A stretch of DNA of 64,000 nt from the NCBI RefSeq assembly GCF_954871325.1, contig NC_088777.1, forward strand, positions 30,357,366-30,421,365. Direction: 5' to 3'. The notes below the pieces were generated by a model that was given only the letters and a program-made list of their open reading frames with translations, made no database searches and had not been told where the DNA came from. The first letter of the stretch is position 1; every line of letters begins with the position of its first letter. Shown in pieces: positions 44,586 to 55,850 of this stretch. The translations under genes and the position numbers were made by a program. The stretch is from Gordionus sp. m RMFG-2023 (taxonomy: Eukaryota > Nematomorpha > Gordioida > Chordodea > Parachordodidae).

Positions 44586-46061
44586 ATGGACAAATTTAAA
44601 TTTATATTTTTACCAATTCGTAGTTATTGTATTAGTAATCCAATTATTCAGCTGGATAAAAATTTGCCTAATTCATTATTGGAAAATGAATGCTTTTCTA
44701 AAATTTTGAAGAACAAAGATCCTAATCGACTTCTGCTTCCGCGCGTCGATTTAAAAAATTTAATGCAGAATAAATTTGAATATATAAAATCTATTTCTAG
44801 ACGTTTGACTGTTAATTTTAATTCACAAGGAATTTTAACTTTAGAACAATTTAATTATTTAATTAATGTGTGTATTCCACAGTATTTAAAATTAAGTAAA
44901 TTATATAAAAAAGAAATGAAAAAGTATAGATTTACTAATGTTCCTGATGGTTATCATGAGAATATAAAAAAAGAAGCAGATGCCATTGAATCTCTTGTAT
45001 TCTCTCTTGCTTTTAAATTGCCAAATATTCTACTTGATAATTTTAATCATGTTGATGTACATCTTGATGAAAAGATTGAACTTAATTATAATATTAAGAA
45101 AATAACAAATTATGTTTTAAATAATCAATATGGGGATAGAGCAATGTATAATTTAGAATTGGAAGATAAAATAATTAAGTATTTTATAAATAAACAATTT
45201 AATGATAAAGATTATAGTAAAAATAACAAATTTAATTTCATTTCTACACCTGATTTGTTAAAAAGGACCATTATTGAAGCATGTGGAGAAAATATTTTTG
45301 AAACCATATCAGAAACAAAAAATCTGGATGGCATAGTTATAGATATTGGTAAATATGAAAAGGAATATAATATCAATGAAAATCATCCTGAAAACTCAAA
45401 TCAAAGCAGCAATATAGTATATAGAGAATCATTTTATTTAAGTCCTTCCATTTTATGTCCATTTGCAGCCTTTTTTGCTAAATCAGCATTTACAACCTCA
45501 GAAAAAAAATGGCCCATAGCATTTTTCAATGTTGCGAATGTTTATCAAAATCATATACCTACCTATGAACTTAACAAAAATAATGAAAACTACACAAAAA
45601 TATGCCAAAGCATACCATTTCAAACAAAATGTGCAGGTTTATTTGTCATTTCTACAGATGCTGTTATTAATCAGAATGCTTACCAAACAGCCTTCTCCAT
45701 TATGAAAGATTTTTATAACTCCTTAGGAGTGAATTACAGAATCAAAAAAGCACATGTAAATAGTATGAAAAGCATAGATTCATTCAAGTTAATATTCCAA
45801 ATAGATCTCAGGGGATTGATGGCTACCCCAAATTTACAAAATATGACAAGCAGTCATGAAATGTTTATAGATGCTGGATATTTATCATGCATAGGTGATC
45901 ATGTTAGTCAAAGACTAGGGATGATGGGGAAGCTTACTCAAGCAAGTCAAGATCTTAAAAGTTGTGGCCACAAATCACCATATTTTTTTTTGCATTGTGT
46001 TTATGGGCAAATAGTTAATATACCTCTCTTGGCCGAAGTATTGTTTTCAGGATCTAAATAG
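44586..46061 (+). CDS. Mitochondrial seryl-tRNA synthetase-like protein (SLIMP-like)
   Basis: An intact 491-residue frame with no intron. The first ~25 residues (several Lys/Arg, few acids) could be a mitochondrial presequence. Residues ~65-150 are helical, corresponding to the SerRS tRNA-binding arm. 'NKFNFISTPDLLKRTIIEACG' (215-234) aligns with the conserved '[20 protein letters not shown]' of mitochondrial SerRS; similarity continues at 'SLGVNYRI' (379-386) and 'SQRLGMM' (441-447). The catalytic signature is missing: the motif 2 R-x-E is replaced around 'NVANVYQNH' (315-323), and the Arg of motif 3 ('PRLL') is lost ('IPLLAEVL', 479-486). This matches SLIMP, an arthropod SerRS paralogue that no longer charges tRNA; in Drosophila it pairs with mitochondrial SerRS. 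Identification as SLIMP rather than diverged SARS2 is inference. AATAAA lies at 46349. Confidence 0.8.
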   Translation: MDKFKFIFLPIRSYCISNPIIQLDKNLPNSLLENECFSKILKNKDPNRLLLPRVDLKNLMQNKFEYIKSISRRLTVNFNSQGILTLEQFNYLINVCIPQYLKLSKLYKKEMKKYRFTNVPDGYHENIKKEADAIESLVFSLAFKLPNILLDNFNHVDVHLDEKIELNYNIKKITNYVLNNQYGDRAMYNLELEDKIIKYFINKQFNDKDYSKNNKFNFISTPDLLKRTIIEACGENIFETISETKNLDGIVIDIGKYEKEYNINENHPENSNQSSNIVYRESFYLSPSILCPFAAFFAKSAFTTSEKKWPIAFFNVANVYQNHIPTYELNKNNENYTKICQSIPFQTKCAGLFVISTDAVINQNAYQTAFSIMKDFYNSLGVNYRIKKAHVNSMKSIDSFKLIFQIDLRGLMATPNLQNMTSSHEMFIDAGYLSCIGDHVSQRLGMMGKLTQASQDLKSCGHKSPYFFLHCVYGQIVNIPLLAEVLFSGSK

Positions 46062-47201
46062 TCAACCTTCCACTTTTATATTAAAAAACTCTTTGATTTT
46101 AAGTAAACAGATAAAACTACAAAAAAATTTCTTGTTCTTAAGGGTTAAAAATCTTTTTTGGCAAGGGTTTAAAAAAATATACCAATTTGGCATTTTATGA
46201 TTTGTTTTTCAGTTAATATGAAATCTTTTCATATAACTTTTAAAATTAACTTCTTTATTCAAAAGGAAGATTAATTTTATACCAAAGAAAAGGAGGATAT
46301 TTTTGATGAAATATATTTTAGTTTGTAATGTATGCTTGATTGACAAAAAATAAAAATTGTAACTATTTTATTTACCTAATAAGTAAAGCTAAAGTATATA
46401 TTAAGAATGTATAAAAAATGTATAAAAAATTACCTGAAATATTAGTTGATGCTTAAATATTAACTATTTTTTCTTTCCAAATTAATAACTATTTTATTAG
46501 CTAATCCGCAAAGATTGAAGGGTGAATCAGATTTTCCCTTTGTTTGATGAAAGATAAATCAGAAATGTTACTTCATCTGCAATTTTTTTTCACTCATGAC
46601 CAAAAAAATTAATATTGAGTTTGCATACCTTATTAACAATTAGTTACTACTCTACAAAGCCTGCTTATTATTATAATAGAAATTACTATTTTATGTATAA
46701 GCTAAAGATGATAAATATTAGGGCTCCCAGATGCTTCTGTTTAGTTGGGATATCCCCATATTTTTATATGTCCATAGGGGATAACAAAAATGCACCTTGC
46801 TCCAAGATATGAGTGAAAAAATTTGTCATAAAACTATGCTTCATTTACACCCAATTAACAACTTTGTTAAATATTTTAAATTTATTTACAATTATGAATA
46901 GTTTTTTTAAGTCCCTCTTGTTTATATGAAAATTAAAAAGTTTTTTTTTACGTTACTCTTTTGCTTAAATTACATATTAATTAAAACATGGCTTTTGTGT
47001 TTTCTTTTAATCATGGGTTTTTCATACTTTTTGGGATTCCTTAGTAAGGTATTCATTAATTATAAACTAGATAGTTAGGTACCTGAGCTCCTCCTGTATC
47101 TGATGTATAAATAGTTACAAAAGGTATAGGGTTGGGTTTGTTTTATGTTTATTCCTACTTATATAAGATAAAAATAACACAAATTCTCTTCAAAAAACGT
47201 T
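46062..47201. other. 3' flank and AT-rich spacer
   Basis: The SLIMP 3' UTR probably ends soon after AATAAA at 46349-46354. Beyond it I see no gene or repeat ends. Confidence 0.4.
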
Positions 47202-47209
47202 CTTTTTTT

Positions 47210-48013
47210 AGGGATCCAAACCGAAACGAATATCGGTTCAGGTTCGGATAAAAATAATGGTTTAAGGTTCGGTTCGCAAAAAATAAAAATATCGGTTCGG
47301 TTCGAACCTCTAAAAACCGGTTTACATTAGGAATATGTATCAGGAAAATTTTTTTTTTATTTCATAATTAAAATAAAAACCATCATTTTTATTAATTGCA
47401 CATTATAAAATAATATTTAATTTATAAATATAACAAATAAATATATCAATGATTAATTTAAATATGAACAATTACTTAAATTTTTTTTATTAAGCTGCAC
47501 AATTAATATATTTTCAAAATTCGTCTCACTCAAATTACATCTATAAGGAGATAATATAAATTTAATTGTTGAAAAACATCCTTCCACACTAACTTGGGTA
47601 GCTGGCATTGCCAGTATGATATCAGATTTGATGTGTCATTTATAATACTATATGTAAATAATTTATATATTAGATTTAATTTTTTTCATTATAATTTATA
47701 AGCTTAAAATATTTAAAAAATATTGCAAAATGGCAATACACTAAAGTTTATAAAAATTATGACTGACGTTTATCAATCAAATGTGATTGATAATAATTTT
47801 TAAAACAATTTGAATATAATTAAAATATTTGCAATATACTACTAGTAATAACTTACACATTATTTTATAAGCATAAAATTATGAGACTCGAACCGGTTCA
47901 GAGGCATTTTAGCGGTTCAGTTCAGGTTCGACTAGAAATTTTTAGAGGTTTAGGTTCGATAAAAAATACAGGTTTTTAGCGGTTTAACGGTTCAGGTTCG
48001 GTTTGGATCCCTG
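47210..48013 (-). mobile_element. Internally deleted hAT, AGGGATCCAAACCG family
   Basis: Ends AGGGATCCAAACCGAA and (inverted) CAGGGATCCAAACCGAA. Flanked by CTTTTTTT on both sides (47202-47209 and 48014-48021), a perfect 8-base match, though low complexity. Both ends carry GGTTCGGTTC and AACCGGTTC words. Only a transposase tail remains inside. Confidence 0.85.
47480..47625 (-). pseudogene. hAT dimerisation fragment
   Basis: The minus strand reads 'MPATQVSVEGCFSTIKFIL' then 'SPYRCNLSETNFENILIVQ', the C-terminal hAT domain (compare IPATQVSVERAFS). Arg of the Val-Glu-Arg core is Gly here. The rest of the transposase is deleted, so the element is a MITE-like derivative that kept its 3' coding end. 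Confidence 0.8.
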
Positions 48014-48021
48014 CTTTTTTT

Positions 48022-48575
48022 CACTTTACCTCAATTTTAATTTATAATTGTGCTTTTTATTTTCCATATAAAAGGGACTAAATTTTATATTTAAACAATC
48101 TTATATTTTGTATGCTTAATTTTTTATAATGGTAATTAATTAATTTTTTTATTCGTAAATTTAGAAAAAGTTTGATAAAGTTAAAATTATTTATGCGTAA
48201 TTTTTAATTAATAAATGCTTTAATTCTCAAGTTTAATAAAAGTTTTATAAGTCAATCGTTTTAGTATAAATAAATTGCGTTTTAAAAGAAATTCTTAATG
48301 ACTCAATAGATCTCGAATGGACAAGGATAGAATGTCTCCTACACCTAAAAATGAAACTCCGCAGCATTGCTGTTCGCTCCCCATGTAAAACTAGGAGATG
48401 GGTTTTGGGGGAGCAAAGAGAAGGAAGAAATAAAACAAAGATATAAGAAGAATTCTAAAAAAATATATAATAAACACTTTTTGTAGCCACATTGGCATAT
48501 CTCCATAGCAATTATTATTGCCAAATCACTTAGACCTTAATTTCACTTCTCTGAATGTCAAAATCAGTATTTATA
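48022..48575. other. Unassigned sequence
   Basis: A GC-richer patch at 48330-48420 (GAAACTCCGCAGCATTGCTG and flanks) stands out but matches nothing I recognise. It could be a SINE fragment. Confidence 0.3.
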
Positions 48576-49300
48576 TAAATTTTACCTTCCTCGTTATTTT
48601 TAAAGTTATTTGAATTTTATTGACACAAATGAGCAAAAATATACATTGCTAATATGTTAAAATAAAATTTCAGTGAAGATGTACCATAGATAAGTGACAA
48701 TTGTCATAATCGTTATTTTTAAAGTTTTTTGGCGCAAATGAACAAAAATATAAATTTGATATGTTAAAATAAAATTTCAGTGAAGATGAATCATATTAAG
48801 TGACAATTATCATAATCATTTTTAAAGTTTTTTTGAATTTATTTCACGCAAAAAGGTTAAAATATAGATTTTAAACTGTTAAATTAAAATTTCATGAAGA
48901 TGTAGCATAGAAAAATGACAGTCATATTCTTTATTTTTAAATTTTTTGAAGCAAATGGGTTAAAATATAGATTTTAAACATGTTGAATTAAAATTGAAGA
49001 TGTACTATAAAGAAGTGACAATTGTCTTAATCGTTTAAAGTTTTTTGACGTAAATGGGCTAAAATAAATTTTTCTAACATGTTAAAATAAAATTTCAGTG
49101 AAGATGTTCTCTAAATAAGTAGTAATTGCCATAATCGTTATTTTTAAAGTTTTTTGAATATTTTTGACCCAAATGGGTTAAAATATAGATTGTAAAAATG
49201 TCAAATTAAAATTTCATGATGATCGAACATAGGAAAATGACAATTGTTAATCGTTATTTTTAAAGCTTTTCAATATTTTTTTAAAAAATCATTCAAATAA
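48576..49300 (+). repeat. ~110-base satellite array, forward arm
   Basis: About seven copies of a unit containing AATTTCAGTGAAGATGTACC, AAGTGACAATTGTCATAATCG and TTTTTAAAGTTTTTTG, at spacings of about 103-117 bases. Copies are fairly diverged. Confidence 0.85.
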
Positions 49301-49789
49301 ATATTTTGTTTAAATTTTATTGAAATAATTCAGAAAAGTGCCATCACAATCTACGTTCTTTAACTTTCTTATTTTTTTGAGAAATGTGTTGGTACCATTT
49401 GGCGAAACAAAAAAACAAATGGCAATCACTCATAATCGTTATCACTTTTATCCTGCTTATTATTTGATCAAATATGCAAAGTGATTACTAAGGTAGGTTG
49501 TAACTCATGTTAAATTCTAAACTTTTAAGTTATAGATTCACAATCTTATTCCTTTAATTAATAAATTTTAATTCTACATCTATTAAAATATATAACCTCG
49601 CATTCACAGTTAACAAATTTTTTGTAAACTCACGGCGAAATCGTGCTGAGTCTTCAAGGTAAGATTTTTATGAAAGGAACGTAAAAAGTATATGAATATT
49701 ATTTTTATCAATATAATATGATACAATCAACTTCTTATAAATTTAATGTTAAGATTTTGAATTTTATAATAATATGGTAAAAATTGATT

Positions 49790-50790
49790 ACAGTCTGTAT
49801 TTCTATCCATTTGCGTCGAAAAACTTTAAAAATAATGACTATGACAATATCACTTTTCTATGCTATATCTTCATGAAATTTTAATTTTACATGTTTACAA
49901 TCTATCATTTTACCCATTTCCGTCAAAAAACTTTAAAAATAACGATTATGATAATTGTCACTTATCAATTATACATCTTCATGAAATTTTATTATAATAT
50001 GTTTAAAATCAATATTTTTACCCATTTGCGTCAAAAAAATTTAAAACTTATTATAAATATGAAAATTTCACTTTTCTATGGTACATCTTCATGAAATTTT
50101 AATTTAACATGTTTACAATCAATATTTTTAACCATTTGCGTCAAAAAATTCAAAAAGCTTTAAAAATAATGATTATGACAATTGTCACTTATCTAGGGTA
50201 CATCTTAGCTGAAATTTTATTTAAACATGTTAGCAATACTTATTTTAACCTATCTTTATCAAAAAATTCAAAAAAAACTTTAAAAATAACGATCATGGCA
50301 ATTGTCATATTCTATGGTACATCTTCATGAAATTTTAATTTAACATGTTTACAATCTATATTTTTACCCATTTATATCAAAAAAACTTTAAAAATAAATG
50401 ACGATTATGATAATTGTCACTTATCTAGGTACATCTTCACTAATTTTTTAATTTAACATGTTAGCAATACTTATTTTTGCCCATTTGCGTCAAAATATTC
50501 AAAAAAATTTAAAAATAACGATTATGACAATTGTCACTTTTATATGGTACATCTTAATTGAAATTTTAATCTAACATATTAAAAATATATATTTTTGCCC
50601 ATTAGCGCCAAAAAATATCTAATATGTTTATAAGTACCGAATATGATAATTCTCATTTTTCCAAGGAACATCTTCATTGAATTTATAATTTAACATCCTT
50701 ACAATATAAATTATATTTTTACCCTTTTGTGTCAAAAAATTTTTAAAAATAACGAATATGACCATTGTCACATTAAGATAATACCCTTAA
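49790..50790 (-). repeat. ~110-base satellite array, reverse arm
   Basis: About nine copies of the same unit in opposite orientation (AACTTTAAAAATAACGATTATG, GACAATTGTCAC, GGTACATCTTCATGAAATTT). A unique spacer of about 490 bases separates it from the forward arm. Confidence 0.85.
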
Positions 50791-51489
50791 AAATATCATT
50801 TAAAATAACATAAAAAAATTTAATATAAATATTTTAAAAAATTACTTAGAAAAAACCACCTCTTTTAATATACTTAAAAAGATAGATAATTTTACAAAAA
50901 TGATAAAATAAAAGATTTACCTAAAAGATTGTTTATTTATAATATAATTCACAAAAGAATTTCTCAAAAAAGATTTATTTACAAAGAAGATTTAAAATGC
51001 TTATCAAATCAAAATATGTTCAAAAATCTTTTTGAACTTCAAAAAATTTTTTTTTGTTTAAAATTTTGGGCGTAAAAATCAATTATAAATTGTAAAAAAA
51101 TAATATTACAATAGCAGCATATCATTTTTTGGTTATATCACTTTGGGAGGTATAATATTTTTATATGTAATTTTTTTTATGTTATTAAAAATTTTCTACA
51201 AATTTTAAAACGTTAATACAAACTAAAAATAAAATCTCGCCGAAAGATAAAAAAAACCAATGTTATCGAAAAGAAACGATATAGTGGGGTAAAAAGTAAT
51301 TTGATACATAAACATTTTAAAATTACTATTGTATATATATATATATTACATTATCATTTTAAAAGCTAAAATTATATCAATATTTAAACAGCTAAAAAAA
51401 AATATTTTGCAAATTATAGGTGCTGAACTAAGAGGGAAAAGGGAGTTTTTCGAAGAAACATTTGTAGTTCCCCTTTAAGATTTTGAATT

Positions 51490-51965
51490 GGATTTTTTAT
51501 TTAAGAGATAGGGACTCGATTTTGACCCCTGTCCTTAATGCAATTCTTTTACGCAATTGATTTAAGAACTTTAGGGATTGGGGACCGGGGTTTCCCAGGA
51601 CGCTAAAAATTAGGGGAATAAATATAAAAGAATTAGGGAGGAATCGATATTTTTTAATTGACTTCTTGGAGTTCCAAGGGGTCGGTATTTCCGTTAGCCG
51701 GAAAGGAGGTAACACACGAGGCATCCCAGACAAGTCTTTTGCCGCCGTGCCAAGACGTCAAAGACATGCCGTCGGAACGCTTACCATCCGCATTTAAGAG
51801 ACCTAATGGCCCCAAACTATTGGGGAAACTGGCCGAAATCAAGCCTTTGCCTATTAACCTATTAAGGTTGTCGTGCCTCAGAAAACGGCCACTGGCTTTG
51901 AGGCAAGAAAAACAATGTCTAGAGAAGGGATCAACCTGTTTTCGACAGGTAGCACAGGTGTCCAT
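51490..51965 (-). pseudogene. LINE zinc motif and restriction-like endonuclease domain
   Basis: 51654-51965 opens with 'CATCRKQVDPFSRHCFSC' (CCHC-type zinc ligands), then 'GRFLRHDNLNRLIG', and then the nuclease core 'DGKRSDGMSLTSW..GKRLVWD' in which (P/S)DG and VWD supply the PD-(D/E)xK-type metal ligands. The usual RPDG is RSDG here. 51497-51733 supplies the tail 'IPLIFSVLGNPGPQSLKFLN' and 'RKRIALRTG'. The domain cuts target DNA for target-primed reverse transcription. A frame change separates the two stretches. Confidence 0.82.
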
Positions 51966-52859
51966 AGAAGGGATAAGGCAACCAAGCCTATGGCCAATGG
52001 CAGTTTAAAACTCATCGTCTGTGAGTAACGTTTCCTTTTTACCACTCGGAATCGCGTCTAGCCATTCATGGCCGTTAGAATATATTTTTTTCCGTTTCTG
52101 AGCAGTTGAAGGTTAGTTAGATCGGGACACAGGCAAAGATTTTCAAATGCGCATTGAAGCATTGGGACCAGGAAGCTCTTTAGAAGACTGGAAACTGGCT
52201 GCTCGGATCCTTGGATAGCTAGAGTAAGCCACTCTTGTTTAGCTGAAGATAAAAGGGGATCGTCCAACTCGATAAGCGAGGAAATAGAATCGTTAAAGGA
52301 AATTTGAGATAAAAGAAAGCACGCAATTGCCATTAGCAAGGGGGGTGAAAATCCAAGACCACTCTGGTAAGCGGGCATAGAGGCGAAGGACCAATTTAAA
52401 TCGGGAAAATTTAAGACTAAAAGGGATTTGATAAAATGTTAATTTTAATTCGAAGGCCTTAAGGAAGGGTGTTATACTGGAAAACCGGGGAAGATTTAAA
52501 TATGTATAAGAATTTCGCTAGGAAAAGACATTTTTTAGTGAGGAAAAAGAACTGATGCTTGGGAAGATGAAAAAGATTCTTGAGTGAATTGAAGAGGGAC
52601 TGAATCAAATCGTCAAAAAAGTTTTGACAAAAGGAAGTTGAAAAGCCGATAGGGGAACCTAAAAGACAGAGTTCCTAGTGTGGAGTAATTATAAAATCTG
52701 GGGGAGGGATAAAATTCTTGTTGTTGAGGGAAGATATTTCGTACTTCTTTCTATTTAGGGAAAGACCAATTTTAGAAACTTCCATTTCAACGTACTCTAT
52801 GGCCAACAAAACATTAGATAAAGAGCTGCTAGATATCATAAATTCAGGTCTAATTTGAA

Positions 52860-54100
52860 ATCAGATTTTAAATTTTTAATCAAATCCTGAATTTCTATGG
52901 TAAAGAGCAAGGGACCTAGTGGATCACCTTGCTGAATCCCCTCTTCAGAGGATATGGAAAATTCCCCGAATTAGAGTAATGAAGGAAATCCATAACAGGA
53001 ATTAAGGAAATTACAGTATTTTGAGAAATGATGTAGAAAAGAGGGTAAGAACGCGCTCCTATGGATGCTATTAGTCTAGCTTGCAGAAAACCTTATCCGC
53101 CTCAGTATTAATAAAATACGCGCAACATGTGAGGCTACTTCATACCCACCCCTCACTCTAAATCCTAACTGTGAGGGAAATAGGAGGGAACTGGCCTTAG
53201 GCCGGATCCTATTTACAATAGCCTTGGCGAATAATCGACGAAAGAATGACCCTATGGCTATGGGTCTAATGCCACCATCTGGCTTGGTTAAAGAAACAAG
53301 ACGTGCGCCAAAAAGAATAGGATGAATACAAAGAGGAACTTCGCATAAGAGGATATTATTGCAATGTTCAGTTAATGATTTCAGCAAAGGGTCAATAAAA
53401 CCATTATCAAAGCACTGAATTAAATCAATAAAAAAAACCAGGTCTGAAACCGTCCAACCCACCTGTCGTCCCTTTTTTGAAGGACTTCAAGCACTTAAGT
53501 ACAGGTAAAAGGAATAGGGGAAGAGGCATGCGGGTGAAGTTAAAAGGGGAAGCCAAAGGATATTTCTCGAGAAGTTGTTGAAAGATAGTAACGTTGATAG
53601 GGGAAATCGTATCATCAGAAGTCAATATTCGGGCAGCGCCGTTAATATCTTCAAGATCTAATTTTCCAGATATCAATTTACAGCGGAAAGAGTTGATTTA
53701 AAGAGTTAGATAGGATAAATTCATCAATAATAGTATTACCAAAATTAGACACCTTTTCCTTAATTGAGGCAGATAAGTTATTTATTTTATTTTTGGGTTT
53801 AACTAGGACTCGAAAACAAAACCTAATCAGGTCGAACCATAAGAGTATTGAGGAGAAATCTGAATTCAAATTATTTATAAGAGACGGGAGGAACCTTGAG
53901 ATCGACTCTCGGGCAGCTATAGGAATCCTAGAAAGAACTGGGGGCTTATGCGAATTAAGAAATAAATCAATAAAGCTTGAAGAACAACAAACCGGACTGA
54001 GGTCATACGAGTGAGGAACTCTAATAAAAGGATCTGGGCGGGAGGAGGGGGAATTTTCCAGAACTGGGGCAAGCGGGCGAACCATGTTTCCTAAATACAC
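52860..54100 (-). pseudogene. LINE N-terminal region and reverse transcriptase
   Basis: Minus-strand blocks. 53678-54100 is the N-terminal region with 'IPIAARESISRFLPSLINN' and 'LLWFDLIRFCFRVL', typical of this LINE class. 53425-53676 contains 'INGAARILTSDDTISPIN' and 'KKGTTGGLDGFRPG' (RT fingers). 53076-53462 contains 'LTKPDGGIRPIAIG' and 'LFPSQLGFRVRGGYE' (motifs B/C of the fingers). 52870-52960 contains 'EEGIQQGDPLGPLLF' (palm). The catalytic Asp-Asp box expected next is not recognisable. At least three frame changes or stops separate the blocks. Confidence 0.85.
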
Positions 54101-54110
54101 TATTTAAATT

Positions 54111-55685
54111 CAGCGAAATTATTTTTAAGCATACTTGGCAACAAGAGTTTATCATGGGATGGCTTTGAAGGGGAGAACACAAAAAAAATATATTAACTGA
54201 TATAACTTTGAATGGGAGAAAAAAAAACCAAAAGATATTAACAAGGGAAATGGGGGAAAAAAATCAAAATTGAAAAAAAAGAAAAGAAATATACATGATG
54301 TTTTTTCTACAAATTTTTATTTAAGATATTTTAAAAAAGTTTTTTCTACAAAATTTTGTATTAGGGGTAAAATATAGGAATTCTTAATTCCGCAGTATGG
54401 GGAAAGTAGGGGATGAATTTTGCCTACATATGTAATTTTTTTTTAAAGATATTTTAAAATATTTTTTTCTACAAAATTTTTGCCAGGTGAAATTTTGCAT
54501 TTTAAATTTTTTTGGTGATAATACTATAATTAGAAGAAGATCCCATAAATAAAAAAATATTTAGAAGAAAATTACTAAATGCCTACAAAGTTTTTAAAGG
54601 GGGTAATAGGGGTAAGGTAAATTTTTGGTAGATGAAACTTTGCATTTTAAATTTATTTTGGTTATAATACTATAATTAAAGGAAGATCCCATAAATAAAT
54701 AAAATTTAAGCAACTTTAGGAAAATTAGCATAACTTTTTCTGGAAATAAACCATAATCTAAAATTTGTATTAGGGGTAAAATAGACCCCACCTTTGAAGT
54801 TTAAGTGATTTTTTTAACCTTTGTAGTGAAGAGTTAAATCGAAATATAGTATTAAATGACGCGATTTTATTCATTAAATTGAAATATATTATTGAAATTT
54901 ATACAATCATTAATAAAATGAATTATCAAAACGATTTAATAATCGATATTTAAAATATCTATATTCAAGAAGATATTCATGAATATTATCCCGATCCCCA
55001 TGTCTTTTATAGTTTGCTTATAGATCCCGCCACAGCCTTTCGACTTTTTGGGTGTGCGATCTGTCATTTGGATCAACAAAATTTTGCGAATGATTGACCC
55101 GATATTGGAAAATTTGTTTGTTCTAACCGATTATATTTAAGATAAATAGATTTAATTTATTACCACTAAATAAAAAATTAAATTTGTATTCAAAATTCTC
55201 CTACCCCCCTTCCCTCCCACATATATAAACGCTGCAGAATTAAGAATTAATAAATTTTACCCCTAATACTAAATTTTGTAGAAAAAACTTTTTTAAAATT
55301 TCTTAAATAAAAATTTATAGGAAAAATGATTTTAAAATATCTTAAATAAAAAATTAAATTTGTTGGCAAAATTCTCCTACCCCCCTCCATCTCCCATATA
55401 TAAACGCTGCGGAATTAAAAATTCCTATATTTTACCCCTAATACAAAATTTTGTAGAAAAACTTTTTAAAATATCTTAAATAAAAATTTATAGAAAAAAC
55501 TTTTTTTAAATATCTTATAATAAAAATTTCTTAAATAAAAATTTGTAAAAAACTTTTTTAAATTATCTTTAAAAAACTTTTTTAAATTATCTTTAAAAAA
55601 AATAACATAAAATAATATACCACCCGAAAGTGGCAATAACCATTTTACTAAAAATAAATAAATAATAATTAATGCTAGGCATATC
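54111..55685. repeat. Reiterated AT-rich segments around an inverted pair
   Basis: 54290-54400 (TACAAAATTTTGTATTAGGG, AATTCCGCAGTATGG) recurs in opposite orientation at 55240-55335 and 55370-55500 (AACGCTGCGGAATTAAAAAT, CCCCTAATACAAAATTTTGT). 54490-54590 and 54610-54720 are direct copies of a TTTTGCATTTTAAATTT..GATCCCATAAATAA unit. No coding sequence. These may be the terminal parts of the block at 51134-55650. Confidence 0.65.
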
Positions 55686-55689
55686 TTAC

Positions 55690-55850
55690 GGAACGCTGAC
55701 GGATGATAGTCGATGCAAAATTTTTGACTAATTTAGTTTTAGCCGATTTTTAAGCTAAGCCTAATTAAGTTTAGCCGATTTTTTTCACTTAAAATATGGG
55801 CTAAGCCGTTTTATAGTCGGTTAAATTAGCTGATTACGCAACACTAATTT
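55690..55850. mobile_element. Degenerate AGCCG-rich MITE
   Basis: Inverted arrangement of TTAGCCGATTTTTAAGCTAA and TTAGCCGATTT/AAGCCGTTTTATAG words, ending in ACGCAACACTAA. Similar to the palindromic MITE at 41666-41888. Confidence 0.5.

Larger units (their letters stand above)
51490..54110 (-). mobile_element. R2-like LINE with restriction-like endonuclease, broken
   Basis: Minus-strand non-LTR element. An N-terminal region, RT fragments, and a C-terminal zinc motif plus restriction-like endonuclease domain follow one another in the order seen in a LINE class common in invertebrate genomes. Several frame changes interrupt it, so it is inactive. It is noticeably less AT-rich than its surroundings. 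Confidence 0.85.
51134..55650. mobile_element. Block with inverted ends enclosing an RLE LINE
   Basis: GGTTATATCACTTTGGGAGG (51140-51159) and the inverted right counterpart GGTTATTGCCACTTTCGGG (55632-55650 region) match for about 50 bases, continuing through GGTATA-AT and T-rich sequence. Between them lie the LINE (51490-54100) and several reiterated AT-rich segments. Whether it is one composite transposon or a chance pairing of two copies of a short element is open. Confidence 0.4.

Noticed and set aside
49891-50330. Open frames of 67 and 73 codons with similar peptides
   Set aside because: Produced by the ~110-base satellite units, which repeat the same short reading.
51658-52008. 116-codon plus-strand frame
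   Set aside because: Shadow of the restriction-like endonuclease domain. The minus-strand reading carries the zinc ligands and VWD motif.
53793-54014. 73-codon plus-strand frame
   Set aside because: Shadow of the LINE N-terminal region on the minus strand.
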